A DNA stretch of 7,093 bases from positions 1 through 7,093 of the forward strand of contig JAKACF010000156.1 in the NCBI GenBank assembly GCA_021821585.1, read 5' to 3'. The stretch's first letter is position 1; each line of letters opens with the position of its first letter. Shown here piece after piece: positions 1 through 5,477 of the stretch. Below the pieces are notes generated by a model. The model saw only the letters and a program-made list of their open reading frames with translations, searched no databases and had not been told where the DNA came from. The DNA comes from Actinomycetes bacterium (GTDB taxonomy: Bacteria > Actinomycetota > Acidimicrobiia > Acidimicrobiales > Bog-793). Position numbers and translations under genes: made by a program.

Positions 1-375
1 GGCCGCCACGAGGGTGGCGTCGGCGCCCGGGGAGGAACCGCCGAAGACGAGGGAGCCCGCCGTCGTGTGGCTCGGGGCGGCGGTGTCGATGTTGTCCTTC
101 AACAGAACGGGGATCCCGTGCAGCGGTCCCCGGAGCCGGCCGGCGGTCCGCTCGGCGTCGCGCCGGGCGGCGGCCTCGAGGGCGTCCGGCGCCACCTCGA
201 GCACGGCCGACAGCCTCGGCCCCGCCGAGTCGATCGCCTCGATGCGCTCGACAAGGGCGGTGACGAGCTCGACCGAGGTCGTCTCGCCGGCGGCGAGCAG
301 CCTGGCCGTCTCCGAGGCCGAGCGCGAGGCCGCCTCGGCGCTCGCCCCGTGCGGGTCGCTCGCGTGAGCCGTCAT
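1..375 (-). CDS. Amidase-signature family protein, N-terminal part (cut by window edge)
   Basis: The 125 residues visible are the N-terminus of an amidase-signature (AS) hydrolase; the family hydrolyses C-N amide bonds with a Ser-cisSer-Lys triad. The helical start (about residues 20-75) leads into GPLHGIPVLLKDNIDT at residues 83-98, where K93 matches the family's catalytic lysine, followed by TTAGS at 104-108 and a DATLV segment, all in the usual order. The two catalytic serines and the Gly/Ser-rich signature lie beyond position 1, so substrate class cannot be judged; a GatA role is not favoured but not excluded. The ATG start overlaps the stop of the upstream ccdA-like gene as ATGA, and a weak purine stretch lies within that gene's end, suggesting translational coupling. 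The family call is seen directly; the specific function is unknown. Confidence 0.85.
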   Translation of the reverse strand, partial: MTAHASDPHGASAEAASRSASETARLLAAGETTSVELVTALVERIEAIDSAGPRLSAVLEVAPDALEAAARRDAERTAGRLRGPLHGIPVLLKDNIDTAAPSHTTAGSLVFGGSSPGADATLVAA

Positions 376-1124
376 CCGATGTTCACCAACCTTCCCAGTC
401 CGACATCCTTCATCACGGTCTCGAGCTGGGTGGTGACCCAGGTCAGCTGGTTCATCACGAGCAGCACGCCGAAGAGCGCGAGGAGGGCGATGGAGGCGAG
501 CATGATCCCCGCCGAACGGCGGCGGATGAACGCGATGGCGCCGGTGAGGCGCCCGAAGGCGAGGCCGACGACGAGGAAGGGGACGCCGAGCCCGAGGGTG
601 TAGGCGGCGAGCAGGCCGGCACCGGTGGCGGCGCCCCTCGTGCTCGCCGCCACCGCCAGGATCGAGGCGAGGATCGGCCCGAGGCAGGGCGTCCAGCCGA
701 AGCCGAAGGCGGCACCGGCGACGGGAGCGGCGAAGGGACCGAAGCGCGACAGGTCGGGGTGAAAGCGCGCCTCGCGGAAGAGGAAGGGCGCCTTCGCGAC
801 GAGCGAGGCGGCGAGGAACAGCGCCATGGCGATCACGACGGCGCCGGAGATGCGGGTGAGCAGGATCTGGTTGCTGCGAAGCGTCGACCCGAGCGAGGTG
901 GCGGCCATCCCGAGCAGGACGAAGACGACCCCGAAACCGAGGATGAACAGGGCCGTCTCCCGCACGATGCGGATCGAGTGCCCGCGCCCGCCCTGCTCGG
1001 CGCTGTACAGGTCGAGGCCGGTGACGACCGAGAGGTATCCGGGCACGACGGGCAGGACGCACGGCGAGATGAAGGAGATCACCCCGCCGCCGAACGCCGC
1101 GACGTACCCGATCGGTGCTGCCAC
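372..1124 (-). CDS. ccdA: CcdA/DsbD-type cytochrome c biogenesis transmembrane protein
   Basis: This is a 250-residue, six-helix membrane protein of the CcdA/DsbD transmembrane family, which carries electrons from cytoplasmic thioredoxin across the membrane to reduce extracytoplasmic thiols, for example for cytochrome c maturation. Helices fall near residues 8-30, 57-75, 92-110, 132-158, 168-191 and 207-224. The two redox cysteines are C22 in the SPCVLP motif of helix 1 and C147 in GWTPCLGP of helix 4, the family's hallmark symmetric pair. Length matches stand-alone CcdA. I chose the GTG at 1124-1122 because IGY(V)AAFGGGV follows at the family's normal N-terminus; TTG at 1133 is an alternative adding three residues. 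No strong ribosome binding site is seen. It is divergent from the DUF3263 gene and coupled by ATGA overlap to the amidase. No cytochrome c synthase (ResB/ResC) gene is visible, so the exact thiol target is unknown. Confidence 0.9.
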   Translation of the reverse strand: MAAPIGYVAAFGGGVISFISPCVLPVVPGYLSVVTGLDLYSAEQGGRGHSIRIVRETALFILGFGVVFVLLGMAATSLGSTLRSNQILLTRISGAVVIAMALFLAASLVAKAPFLFREARFHPDLSRFGPFAAPVAGAAFGFGWTPCLGPILASILAVAASTRGAATGAGLLAAYTLGLGVPFLVVGLAFGRLTGAIAFIRRRSAGIMLASIALLALFGVLLVMNQLTWVTTQLETVMKDVGLGRLVNIG

Positions 1125-1150
1125 CGTGTTCAAGGGTCCCACGCGGCCCG

Positions 1151-1174
1151 GGGGGCTGCCAGCCGGGGGCTGCC
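1151..1174. repeat. Perfect 10-bp direct repeat, 14-bp period
   Basis: GGGGGCTGCC occurs at 1151-1160 and again at 1165-1174, separated by AGCC. The repeat lies 27 bases upstream of the chosen ccdA start and could be a tandem operator half-site or a chance product of GC-rich DNA. No known regulator site is recognised. Confidence 0.45.
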
Positions 1175-1221
1175 GCGAGATGACGACCGTGTTGCGCGGA
1201 GGTTGCCGTGCGTGGAAATGC

Positions 1222-1250
1222 TTGCGTTGCCCGGGGCAGGTTGGCATTGT
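1222..1250 (+). promoter_or_regulatory. Candidate promoter, probably giving a leaderless or near-leaderless mRNA
   Basis: TTGCGT (1222-1227) and CATTGT (1245-1250) are spaced by exactly 17 bases. The -10-like hexamer ends 9 bases before the ATG at 1260, so transcription would begin at or within a few bases of the start codon. There is no Shine-Dalgarno sequence before that ATG, which fits the leaderless transcripts common in Actinomycetota. The -10 box is a poor match to TANNNT, so this is tentative. Confidence 0.3.
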
Positions 1251-1259
1251 CGATGCGAC

Positions 1260-1520
1260 ATGGCACTCACCGAGCGCGACCGCCTCGTACTCGACGTGGA
1301 GCGGGAGTGGTGGCTCAAGTCGCCGACGAAGGAGCAGGCGATCCGCGCGCGCCTCGGCTGCTCCCCCGCCGCCTACTACGCCGCCCTCCGCCGTCTCGTC
1401 ACCTCGCCCGAGGCCTTCTCCTACGACCCACTCGTCATCCAGCGCCTCCGCCGCCGGCGGGAGGAGCGCCGCCGGGCCCGCCTCGAACCGGGACCGGCGA
1501 TGTGGCACCGTCCCCGCTGA
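1260..1520 (+). CDS. DUF3263 small protein (Rv0430-like, possibly DNA-binding)
   Basis: This 86-residue basic protein matches the actinobacterial DUF3263 family. The N-terminal LTERDR and the EREWW segment (about residues 3-19) are followed by a KEQAIRARLGCSPAAYY stretch (about 24-40), then a YDPLVIQRL motif and an Arg-rich tail. The middle segment resembles a helix-turn-helix (short helix, GCSP turn, second helix), so a DNA-binding role is plausible but inferred. The ATG at 1260 is chosen because family homology begins at once; there is no ribosome binding site, consistent with leaderless translation. The gene is 18 bases upstream of a LytR_C-domain gene. The same order is found in Mycobacterium tuberculosis (Rv0430-Rv0431), so the pair is a conserved actinobacterial unit. 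Molecular function is not established. Confidence 0.88.
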   Translation: MALTERDRLVLDVEREWWLKSPTKEQAIRARLGCSPAAYYAALRRLVTSPEAFSYDPLVIQRLRRRREERRRARLEPGPAMWHRPR

Positions 1521-1538
1521 GCCCGGCGTGAGGCAGAC

Positions 1539-2081
1539 ATGACCGCCGGCGACAACCGGCCGGAGACGGCGCGCCACGACGAGGAGGCCGGGGCCGGGCC
1601 GCCACCCCGCCGCTTCCGGGCGTGGCTCGTGACCCTGGTCGCCCTCGCCCTCGCCATCGGCGTCCTCGCCGGCCTGCCCGGCCGCCCCGCGCCGGCGCGC
1701 CGGGACGCTCCGGCGCCCCGCTCGGGGAGCGCCCCGACGAGCCCGTCGCCACCTTCGAGCGTCGTCGCCGCCACCTCGACGACGACGGCGACGGTCACCG
1801 GCGTGCGCGTGGCCGTCCTGGCCCCGGCCGGTGCGCCGGGCACGACCAAGGTCCGTGCCGAGCTCGAGGCGGCCCACTTCGCCCTCGTGAGCGAACCGCC
1901 GATCCCCTCGTCGTGGGTGAGCGCGCTCGCCGGGCCGGTCGTCCGCTACCCGGGCGGCATGGCCCGTCAGGCGGAGGCCGTGGCCGCCGCCCTCGGCGTC
2001 CCCTCCGGGGGCGTCGCCTCGGAGGCGGCCGGCACCTCCGACGGGTCCGACGTCGTCGAGGTCTTCGTACCCGGCTCCTAG
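1539..2081 (+). CDS. Membrane-anchored LytR_C-domain protein (VirR/Rv0431-like)
   Basis: This 180-residue protein has a short charged cytoplasmic N-terminus ending in PPRRFR, one transmembrane helix at about residues 28-46, a low-complexity Pro/Ser/Thr/Ala linker at 48-88, and a LytR C-terminal domain (LytR_C, PF13399-like) at about 89-178. The domain shows the typical opening strand VRVAVLAPAGAPGTT, the central VVRYPGG motif with a following helix of Ala residues, and a terminal DVVEVFV strand. It would sit outside the membrane, probably contacting the cell envelope. GAGG (1530-1533), five bases before the ATG, acts as ribosome binding site. It follows DUF3263, as the mycobacterial vesiculogenesis regulator VirR (Rv0431) follows Rv0430, and lies 10 bases before otsB. 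Domain assignment is fairly firm; an envelope or vesicle role is inference from synteny. Confidence 0.85.
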   Translation: MTAGDNRPETARHDEEAGAGPPPRRFRAWLVTLVALALAIGVLAGLPGRPAPARRDAPAPRSGSAPTSPSPPSSVVAATSTTTATVTGVRVAVLAPAGAPGTTKVRAELEAAHFALVSEPPIPSSWVSALAGPVVRYPGGMARQAEAVAAALGVPSGGVASEAAGTSDGSDVVEVFVPGS

Positions 2082-2091
2082 GATCCCGGCC

Positions 2092-2886
2092 GTGCCGGCG
2101 CTCCTCATCGACGATGTCCTCGGGCTGCTCTCCGGCCCGGGGCCGGCCGGCCTGTTCAGCGACTTCGACGGGACGCTCTCCCCGATCGTCCCCGACCCGG
2201 CAGCCGCCCGACCGCTCCCGGGCGCCGCCGAGGCGCTCCACCGCCTCGCCACCCGCCTCGCGGAGGTGGCCGTCGTCTCGGGGCGGCCGGCAGGGTTCCT
2301 CGCCGGGCACTTCGCCCCGATCGAGGGCGAGCGCCTCGAGCTGTTCGGCCTGCACGGCCTCGAGCGCTGGGGACCCGGCGGCGTCGAGCCGGTCGAGGCC
2401 GCCCGGCCTTTCGTCGAGGTGGTGGCGGGGGTGCGCGCCCGGGCCCTCGAGGCGGGGATCCCCGGCCTCGTCGTCGAGGACAAGGTCCTCTCCCTCACCT
2501 TGCACTGGCGCCGGGCCCGCGACCCCGAGGGGACCGGGGCGGCCGCCTCGGCCCTGGCGCTCGAGCTGGCGGCCGGGGCCGGCCTCGAGGTGCGGCCGGG
2601 CAAGGCGAGCGTCGAGCTCGTCCCACCCCTCGGCATCGACAAGGGCACCGTCGTGCGCGAGCGGGGGCGGCGGCTCGCCGCGGTGGTCTTCCTCGGCGAC
2701 GACCGGGGCGACCTGCGCGCCTTCGACGCCCTCGACGAGCTGGAGCGCGCAGGCGCCGGGGTCGCCCGCGTCGGGGTCGCCGGAGCCGAGGCTCCACCGG
2801 AGCTGCTCGAGCGGGCCGACCTCGTCCTCTCCGGCCCACACGAGAGCCTGGCCCTGCTCGAGGCGCTGGCGGCGCGCCTCGCCTGA
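2092..2886 (+). CDS. otsB: Trehalose-6-phosphate phosphatase (HAD superfamily)
   Basis: This 264-residue HAD-family phosphatase matches OtsB, which converts trehalose 6-phosphate to trehalose in the cytoplasm. Motif I is DFDGTLSPI at residues 24-32, with D24 the expected nucleophile and D26 the acid/base. Motif II is VVSGR with S63. Motif III is the lysine of GIDKG (K184). Motif IV is GDDRGDLRAF with D203/D204 binding Mg2+. LFGLHGLE and SVELVPP are the cap-region blocks typical of OtsB. The GTG start at 2092 is preceded by AGGA at 2080-2083, which overlaps the upstream stop. The gene lies 10 bases after the LytR_C gene, so it is probably cotranscribed, and it converges on otsA. A related glucosyl-3-phosphoglycerate phosphatase activity cannot be excluded, since gpgS is nearby and no separate GpgP is visible here. 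Confidence 0.92.
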   Translation: MPALLIDDVLGLLSGPGPAGLFSDFDGTLSPIVPDPAAARPLPGAAEALHRLATRLAEVAVVSGRPAGFLAGHFAPIEGERLELFGLHGLERWGPGGVEPVEAARPFVEVVAGVRARALEAGIPGLVVEDKVLSLTLHWRRARDPEGTGAAASALALELAAGAGLEVRPGKASVELVPPLGIDKGTVVRERGRRLAAVVFLGDDRGDLRAFDALDELERAGAGVARVGVAGAEAPPELLERADLVLSGPHESLALLEALAARLA

Positions 2887-2904
2887 GTCGGAGACGGGTC
2901 GAGT

Positions 2905-2923
2905 CGGCCCGCCCGGCGGGCCG
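2905..2923. terminator. GC-rich hairpin 18 bases after otsB, candidate terminator
   Basis: CGGCCCGCC (2905-2913) and GGCGGGCCG (2915-2923) are perfect inverted repeats around one base, giving a stem of about seven to eight pairs with a small loop. It lies in the 162-base gap between convergent otsB and otsA and is symmetric, so it could act in both directions. There is no U-tract, as is common in high-GC actinobacteria, so termination is not proven. Confidence 0.45.
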
Positions 2924-3026
2924 GCACCGCCCTCAGCCTGGCGGCGTCACCTCGAGCGAAGGGATGCAGCCGGGCCGGCGTCCCGTTCGCCGCCCCGCCG
3001 CGGGTCGAGGGCGGGCTCCCCGGCGG

Positions 3027-3047
3027 ACCGCCATCCGCCGCGGCGGT
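3027..3047 (-). terminator. Hairpin directly after the otsA stop, candidate terminator
   Basis: ACCGCC (3027-3032) pairs with GGCGGT (3042-3047), and a nested perfect palindrome CCGCCGCGGCGG (3035-3046) offers an alternative fold. The structure begins one base after the otsA stop codon. No U-tract follows. It is paired functionally with the hairpin at 2905-2923 at the other end of the convergent gap. Confidence 0.3.
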
Positions 3048-3048
3048 G

Positions 3049-4458
3049 TCACGACCCGGCGAGGTCCCCCTGGGGCCGGGCGTGCGAGAGGACCTCTGCC
3101 AGCCACGACGCCGGCGCGCCCCGCGTGGCACGGCGGGCGAGCTCGGCCGAGCGCCGGCGCCGCTCCTCGGCCGGCATGTCGAGGGCCCGGGCGAGGGCCG
3201 CCGCCGTGTCGGTCACGTCGAAGGGCTGCACCCCGAGGGCCACGTCGGACAGCTCGTCGTAGGCGCCCGCCTGCTCGGAGCAGACGAGCAGCCCGTCGTG
3301 CTCGTTGACGAGGGGTCCCTCCTTCGCCACGAGGTTCATGCCGTCCCGCACCGGGTTGACGAGGAGGACGTCGTAGCGCCGGAATGCCGCCACGGTCGAG
3401 GGGAAGTCGTCGTCGACGTCGAGCAGGATCGGCGGCTCCCCGCCGCATCGCGGCGCCCACTTCTCGTTGAGGAGGGCGGCGAGGTGCTCGGTCTCGGACC
3501 GGTAGGCGAGGTACTCCGCCAGCCCCTCCCGGCTGGCGTAGGCGCGGGCGACGAAGCAGACCCGTCCCCGCAGCTCGGGGCGCTCCTCGAGCAGGGCGTC
3601 GAAGGCGAGGAAGCCCCGCAGGAGGTTCTTCGAGAGCTCCATCCGGTCGCTGCGGACGATGACGGTGCGGTCCCCCACCCGCTCCTCGAGCTCGGCCAGG
3701 CGCTCGGCGCACGCCGGGGAGGCGGCGACCTCGTCGAGGCGGGCCCGGTCGGCTCCGAGCGGGGCGGCGAAGGTCTCGGGGGCGTGCCCGGCGACCGCGG
3801 CGGCCGCCTCCTCGAAGCGGTGCTGCCAGCGCGGGGTGTGGAACCCGCAGGCGCCGAAGCCCGACAGGCCGTCGATCAGCTCGCGGCGGACGTGGCGGGG
3901 CAGCATCGCCAGCTCATCCGCGCTGGCGAAGGGGGTGTGGGTGAAGTGGACCGTCGACAGGTCGGGGCGGCGCTCGGCAAGGATCCGGCCGACGAGCGGC
4001 AGGTGGTAGTCGTTGACGAGGACGGTGGCGGCGGTGGAGGCCTCCTCGCAGATCCGGTCGCCGAAGGCGGCGTTGTACTCCCGGAAGGCCTCCCAGGCCT
4101 GGCGCCAGGCCTGGTCGAAGACGGGGCGGCGTGCGGCGTCGAACAGGCCGTGGAAGAGGAACCACAGCGTCGAGTTGGCGATGACGTCGTAGGCCGAGGC
4201 GTAGGTGCCGGCGTCGAGCTCGACGAGGCGGAGCGAGAGGCCCGCCTGGCCGGTCTCGAGGGTGCCCTCCTTGGCCGCCCGGTGCTCGGCCGGCGTCATG
4301 GCGGTCGCCACCCAGAGCGCCTCCCGCCCGGCGGCCGACAGGGCGGCCGCCACGCTCGGCGCCAGCCCTCCGCCGCCCGGCCGGGCCTCGATCGATCCGT
4401 CCTCGCGCTCGGCGAGCGAGAACGGCCCGCGGTTGGCGGCGACCACGAGGTCGCTCAT
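3049..4458 (-). CDS. otsA: GT20 alpha,alpha-trehalose-6-phosphate synthase (actinobacterial type)
   Basis: This 469-residue GT20 glycosyltransferase should make trehalose 6-phosphate from an NDP-glucose and glucose 6-phosphate. The blocks are in family order: VVAANRGP (5-12) and a GGGGL loop (28-32) at the N-terminus; ANSTLWFLFHGLFD; NDYHLPLVG; FTHTPFAS; GFGACGFHT; RMELSK with R272 and K277, matching the phosphate-binding Arg/Lys pair (R262, K267) of E. coli OtsA; and RDGMNLVAKE with D372 and E380. HTPFA and the DRMELSKN variant are typical of the Streptomyces-like branch rather than the E. coli one, a branch that resembles the pseudo-glycosyltransferase VldE, so acceptor specificity deserves caution. 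The ATG overlaps the gpgS stop (ATGA) with no ribosome binding site of its own, implying translational coupling. Its phosphatase partner otsB is convergent. Confidence 0.88.
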   Translation of the reverse strand: MSDLVVAANRGPFSLAEREDGSIEARPGGGGLAPSVAAALSAAGREALWVATAMTPAEHRAAKEGTLETGQAGLSLRLVELDAGTYASAYDVIANSTLWFLFHGLFDAARRPVFDQAWRQAWEAFREYNAAFGDRICEEASTAATVLVNDYHLPLVGRILAERRPDLSTVHFTHTPFASADELAMLPRHVRRELIDGLSGFGACGFHTPRWQHRFEEAAAAVAGHAPETFAAPLGADRARLDEVAASPACAERLAELEERVGDRTVIVRSDRMELSKNLLRGFLAFDALLEERPELRGRVCFVARAYASREGLAEYLAYRSETEHLAALLNEKWAPRCGGEPPILLDVDDDFPSTVAAFRRYDVLLVNPVRDGMNLVAKEGPLVNEHDGLLVCSEQAGAYDELSDVALGVQPFDVTDTAAALARALDMPAEERRRRSAELARRATRGAPASWLAEVLSHARPQGDLAGS

Positions 4459-5276
4459 CGCGGCGCCGACCGCTCGAGCACGGCCGCCAGCACCGCCCGC
4501 GCCTGCGGCACGAGCTCCTCGAGGCTCCGGTTGCGGTGCCGCCGCTCGCCGAGGTCGACCTCGGCGAGCGCCGAGAGGCCGTGGCGGCGGTAGGTGTCGA
4601 GGAGCATCGCCATCTCGACGGCGTACCCGCCGGCGAGGTCGAGCTCGGACAGCAGCGCTCCCCTGAGCGCCGTCTCGCCCGCCAGCGGCTGGGAGAGGGC
4701 GGCGAGCTCGGGGACGAGCAGGGACAGCGCCGGCTTGGCGACGAGCTCGGTCACCCGCCCGCCGCCGGTCGGCGCCCCGTCGATCGGGCGGCGGTAGGCG
4801 GCCTTCACGAGGAGGAGCGACTCGTCCTCGAGGAGGGGCCCGACCAGCCCGGTGACGAACTCGGCCCGGAAGCCGACGACGTCGCCGTCGAGGAAGACCA
4901 CGAGGCTCCCCGGTCGGCGCGCCCGCTCGCCGAGGGCGGCGAAGGCGGCGGACATCGCCTCCCCCTTCCCGAGCCCCGGCCCGTCGACGACCCGCGCCCC
5001 GGCGCCGGCCGCCACGAGCGCCGTCGCGTCCCGCGAGCCGTCGTCGACGACGACGAGGTCGTCGACGAGGGCCACCTCCTCGACGAGGCGCCGGCGAAGG
5101 GTCTCGACGATCGGGCCGATCGTCGCCTCCTCGTCGCGGGCGGGGATCACGACGTGCACGAACATGCCGCAGCGGCGCGCCCGGGCGGCGAGGTCGCAAG
5201 CATCGAAGTCGGCCGCCGCGTAGGTGGCGAGGCGGCCCGGCGCCTGGTCGTCGAGGGTCGTGAGGAGGCTGCCCAT
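4455..5276 (-). CDS. gpgS: Glucosyl-3-phosphoglycerate synthase (GT81, GT-A fold)
   Basis: This 273-residue glycosyltransferase matches GpgS, which transfers glucose from an NDP-glucose to 3-phosphoglycerate, the first step toward glucosylglycerate and, in mycobacteria, methylglucose lipopolysaccharide. Visible blocks are VVIPARDEEATI near residue 41, VVVDDGS for nucleotide binding, GLGKGEAM, the metal-binding DGD at residues 130-132 (DSD at 134-136 in M. tuberculosis GpgS), KAAYRRP, GGGRVTELVAKP, QPLAGE, and a late VDLGERRHRNRSLEEL block. Together these are specific for this family rather than for generic GT2 enzymes. It is shorter at the N-terminus than the mycobacterial protein, but ATG at 5276 leaves a plausible leader before the Rossmann strand. 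AGGGTGG (5289-5283) may be its ribosome binding site. It is first in an operon with otsA, through an ATGA overlap, and divergent from the SAM-riboswitch gene. Confidence 0.9.
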   Translation of the reverse strand: MGSLLTTLDDQAPGRLATYAAADFDACDLAARARRCGMFVHVVIPARDEEATIGPIVETLRRRLVEEVALVDDLVVVDDGSRDATALVAAGAGARVVDGPGLGKGEAMSAAFAALGERARRPGSLVVFLDGDVVGFRAEFVTGLVGPLLEDESLLLVKAAYRRPIDGAPTGGGRVTELVAKPALSLLVPELAALSQPLAGETALRGALLSELDLAGGYAVEMAMLLDTYRRHGLSALAEVDLGERRHRNRSLEELVPQARAVLAAVLERSAPR

Positions 5277-5284
5277 CGTCAGCC

Positions 5285-5290
5285 ACCCTA
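5285..5290 (-). promoter_or_regulatory. Candidate -10 box or ribosome binding site of gpgS
   Basis: On the minus strand, TAGGGT ends eight bases before the gpgS ATG. It fits the TANNNT -10 pattern and would give a nearly leaderless mRNA, but no good -35 is found upstream. The same bases (AGGGTGG) also make an acceptable Shine-Dalgarno sequence six bases from the ATG, and the two readings exclude each other. Confidence 0.3.
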
Positions 5291-5361
5291 TTGAGCCGGG
5301 AGGCGACGCGGAGCCTGCGGCCCCGGCGATGCCCGTCTGGCGGTCGCAGGGCGGGCTCCTC

Positions 5362-5367
5362 TAAGAT
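5362..5367 (+). promoter_or_regulatory. Candidate -10 box (TAAGAT) for the riboswitch-metM-metO operon
   Basis: TAAGAT is a strong TANNNT match in GC-rich DNA. Its position predicts a transcription start near 5373-5375, exactly where the 5' strand of the riboswitch P1 stem begins. The -35 region is weak (TGGCGG-like at 5338-5343, 18-base spacer). Confidence 0.5.
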
Positions 5368-5373
5368 GGATGC

Positions 5374-5467
5374 CCATCATCCAGAGCGGTCGAGGGACGG
5401 GCCCGTTGACGCCGCGGCAACCACTCCGATCCTGCGGGACGGGACAGGTGCCAATGCCCGATCGATG
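5374..5467 (+). ncRNA. SAM-I (S-box) riboswitch aptamer
   Basis: The leader carries the ordered SAM-I core. AGAGCGGT (5383-5390) is followed by GAGGGA (5392-5397), GGGCCC (5399-5404), GTTGACGCC in the kink-turn region (5405-5413), the invariant GGCAACC (5416-5422), an imperfect P3 hairpin around 5424-5445, and GGTGCCAATGCC (5447-5458). P1 closes the domain: CATCATC (5375-5381) pairs with GAT (5460-5462) and GATG (5464-5467), leaving C5463 bulged. S-box RNAs normally switch off sulfur-amino-acid genes when S-adenosylmethionine is abundant. The GTG start of metM is only 10 bases past P1, so no terminator hairpin fits and control is probably translational. Confidence 0.92.
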
Positions 5468-5473
5468 AGGAGG
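5468..5473 (+). promoter_or_regulatory. Ribosome binding site of metM, abutting riboswitch P1
   Basis: AGGAGG is a full Shine-Dalgarno sequence four bases before the GTG at 5478, and it fixes that start. It begins on the base after the 3' strand of P1. CC at 5373-5374 could extend P1 onto GG 5469-5470 with A5468 bulged, so P1 formation on SAM binding could block ribosome access directly. Confidence 0.75.
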
Positions 5474-5477
5474 AACG

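Larger units (their letters stand above)
1125..1259. other. Divergent intergenic region between ccdA and the DUF3263 gene
   Basis: This 135-base spacer must hold the promoters of both flanking transcription units. It contains a perfect 10-base direct repeat (annotated separately) and a possible plus-strand promoter. Several A/T-containing positions stand out against the otherwise G/C-rich surroundings, as is usual for promoter DNA. I see no convincing minus-strand -35/-10 pair and no small gene. Confidence 0.6.

Noticed and set aside
1131..1133. TTG as the ccdA start
   Set aside because: It is in frame but adds only three residues, and the GTG at 1124-1122 is a commoner start in this genome type. 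It cannot be ruled out.
372..3131. A 919-codon open frame on the minus strand
   Set aside because: Only its last 250 codons (ccdA) look like a protein. The rest is Arg/Ala/Pro/Gly-rich translation antisense to the DUF3263, LytR_C and otsB genes, a common artefact of high GC.
1622..3262. A 546-codon open frame on the plus strand
   Set aside because: It is a shifted frame over the LytR_C and otsB genes with low-complexity Arg/Ser/Pro sequence and no recognisable domain.
3046..4593. A 515-codon open frame antisense to otsA
   Set aside because: It is rich in Gly/Glu/Val/Arg with no motif, while the opposite strand carries all GT20 signatures.
5356..5361. CTCCTC as an anti-Shine-Dalgarno pairing with GAGGAG at 5467-5472
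   Set aside because: It lies upstream of the TAAGAT -10 box, so it is probably not in the transcript. The pairing would matter only if an earlier transcription start exists.
5374..5467. SAM-IV riboswitch, a class found in Actinomycetota
   Set aside because: The GAGGGA, GGGCCC and GGCAACC blocks, the P3 hairpin and the GGTGCCAAT segment follow the SAM-I order, and no SAM-IV-type extra pseudoknot stem is seen after P1.
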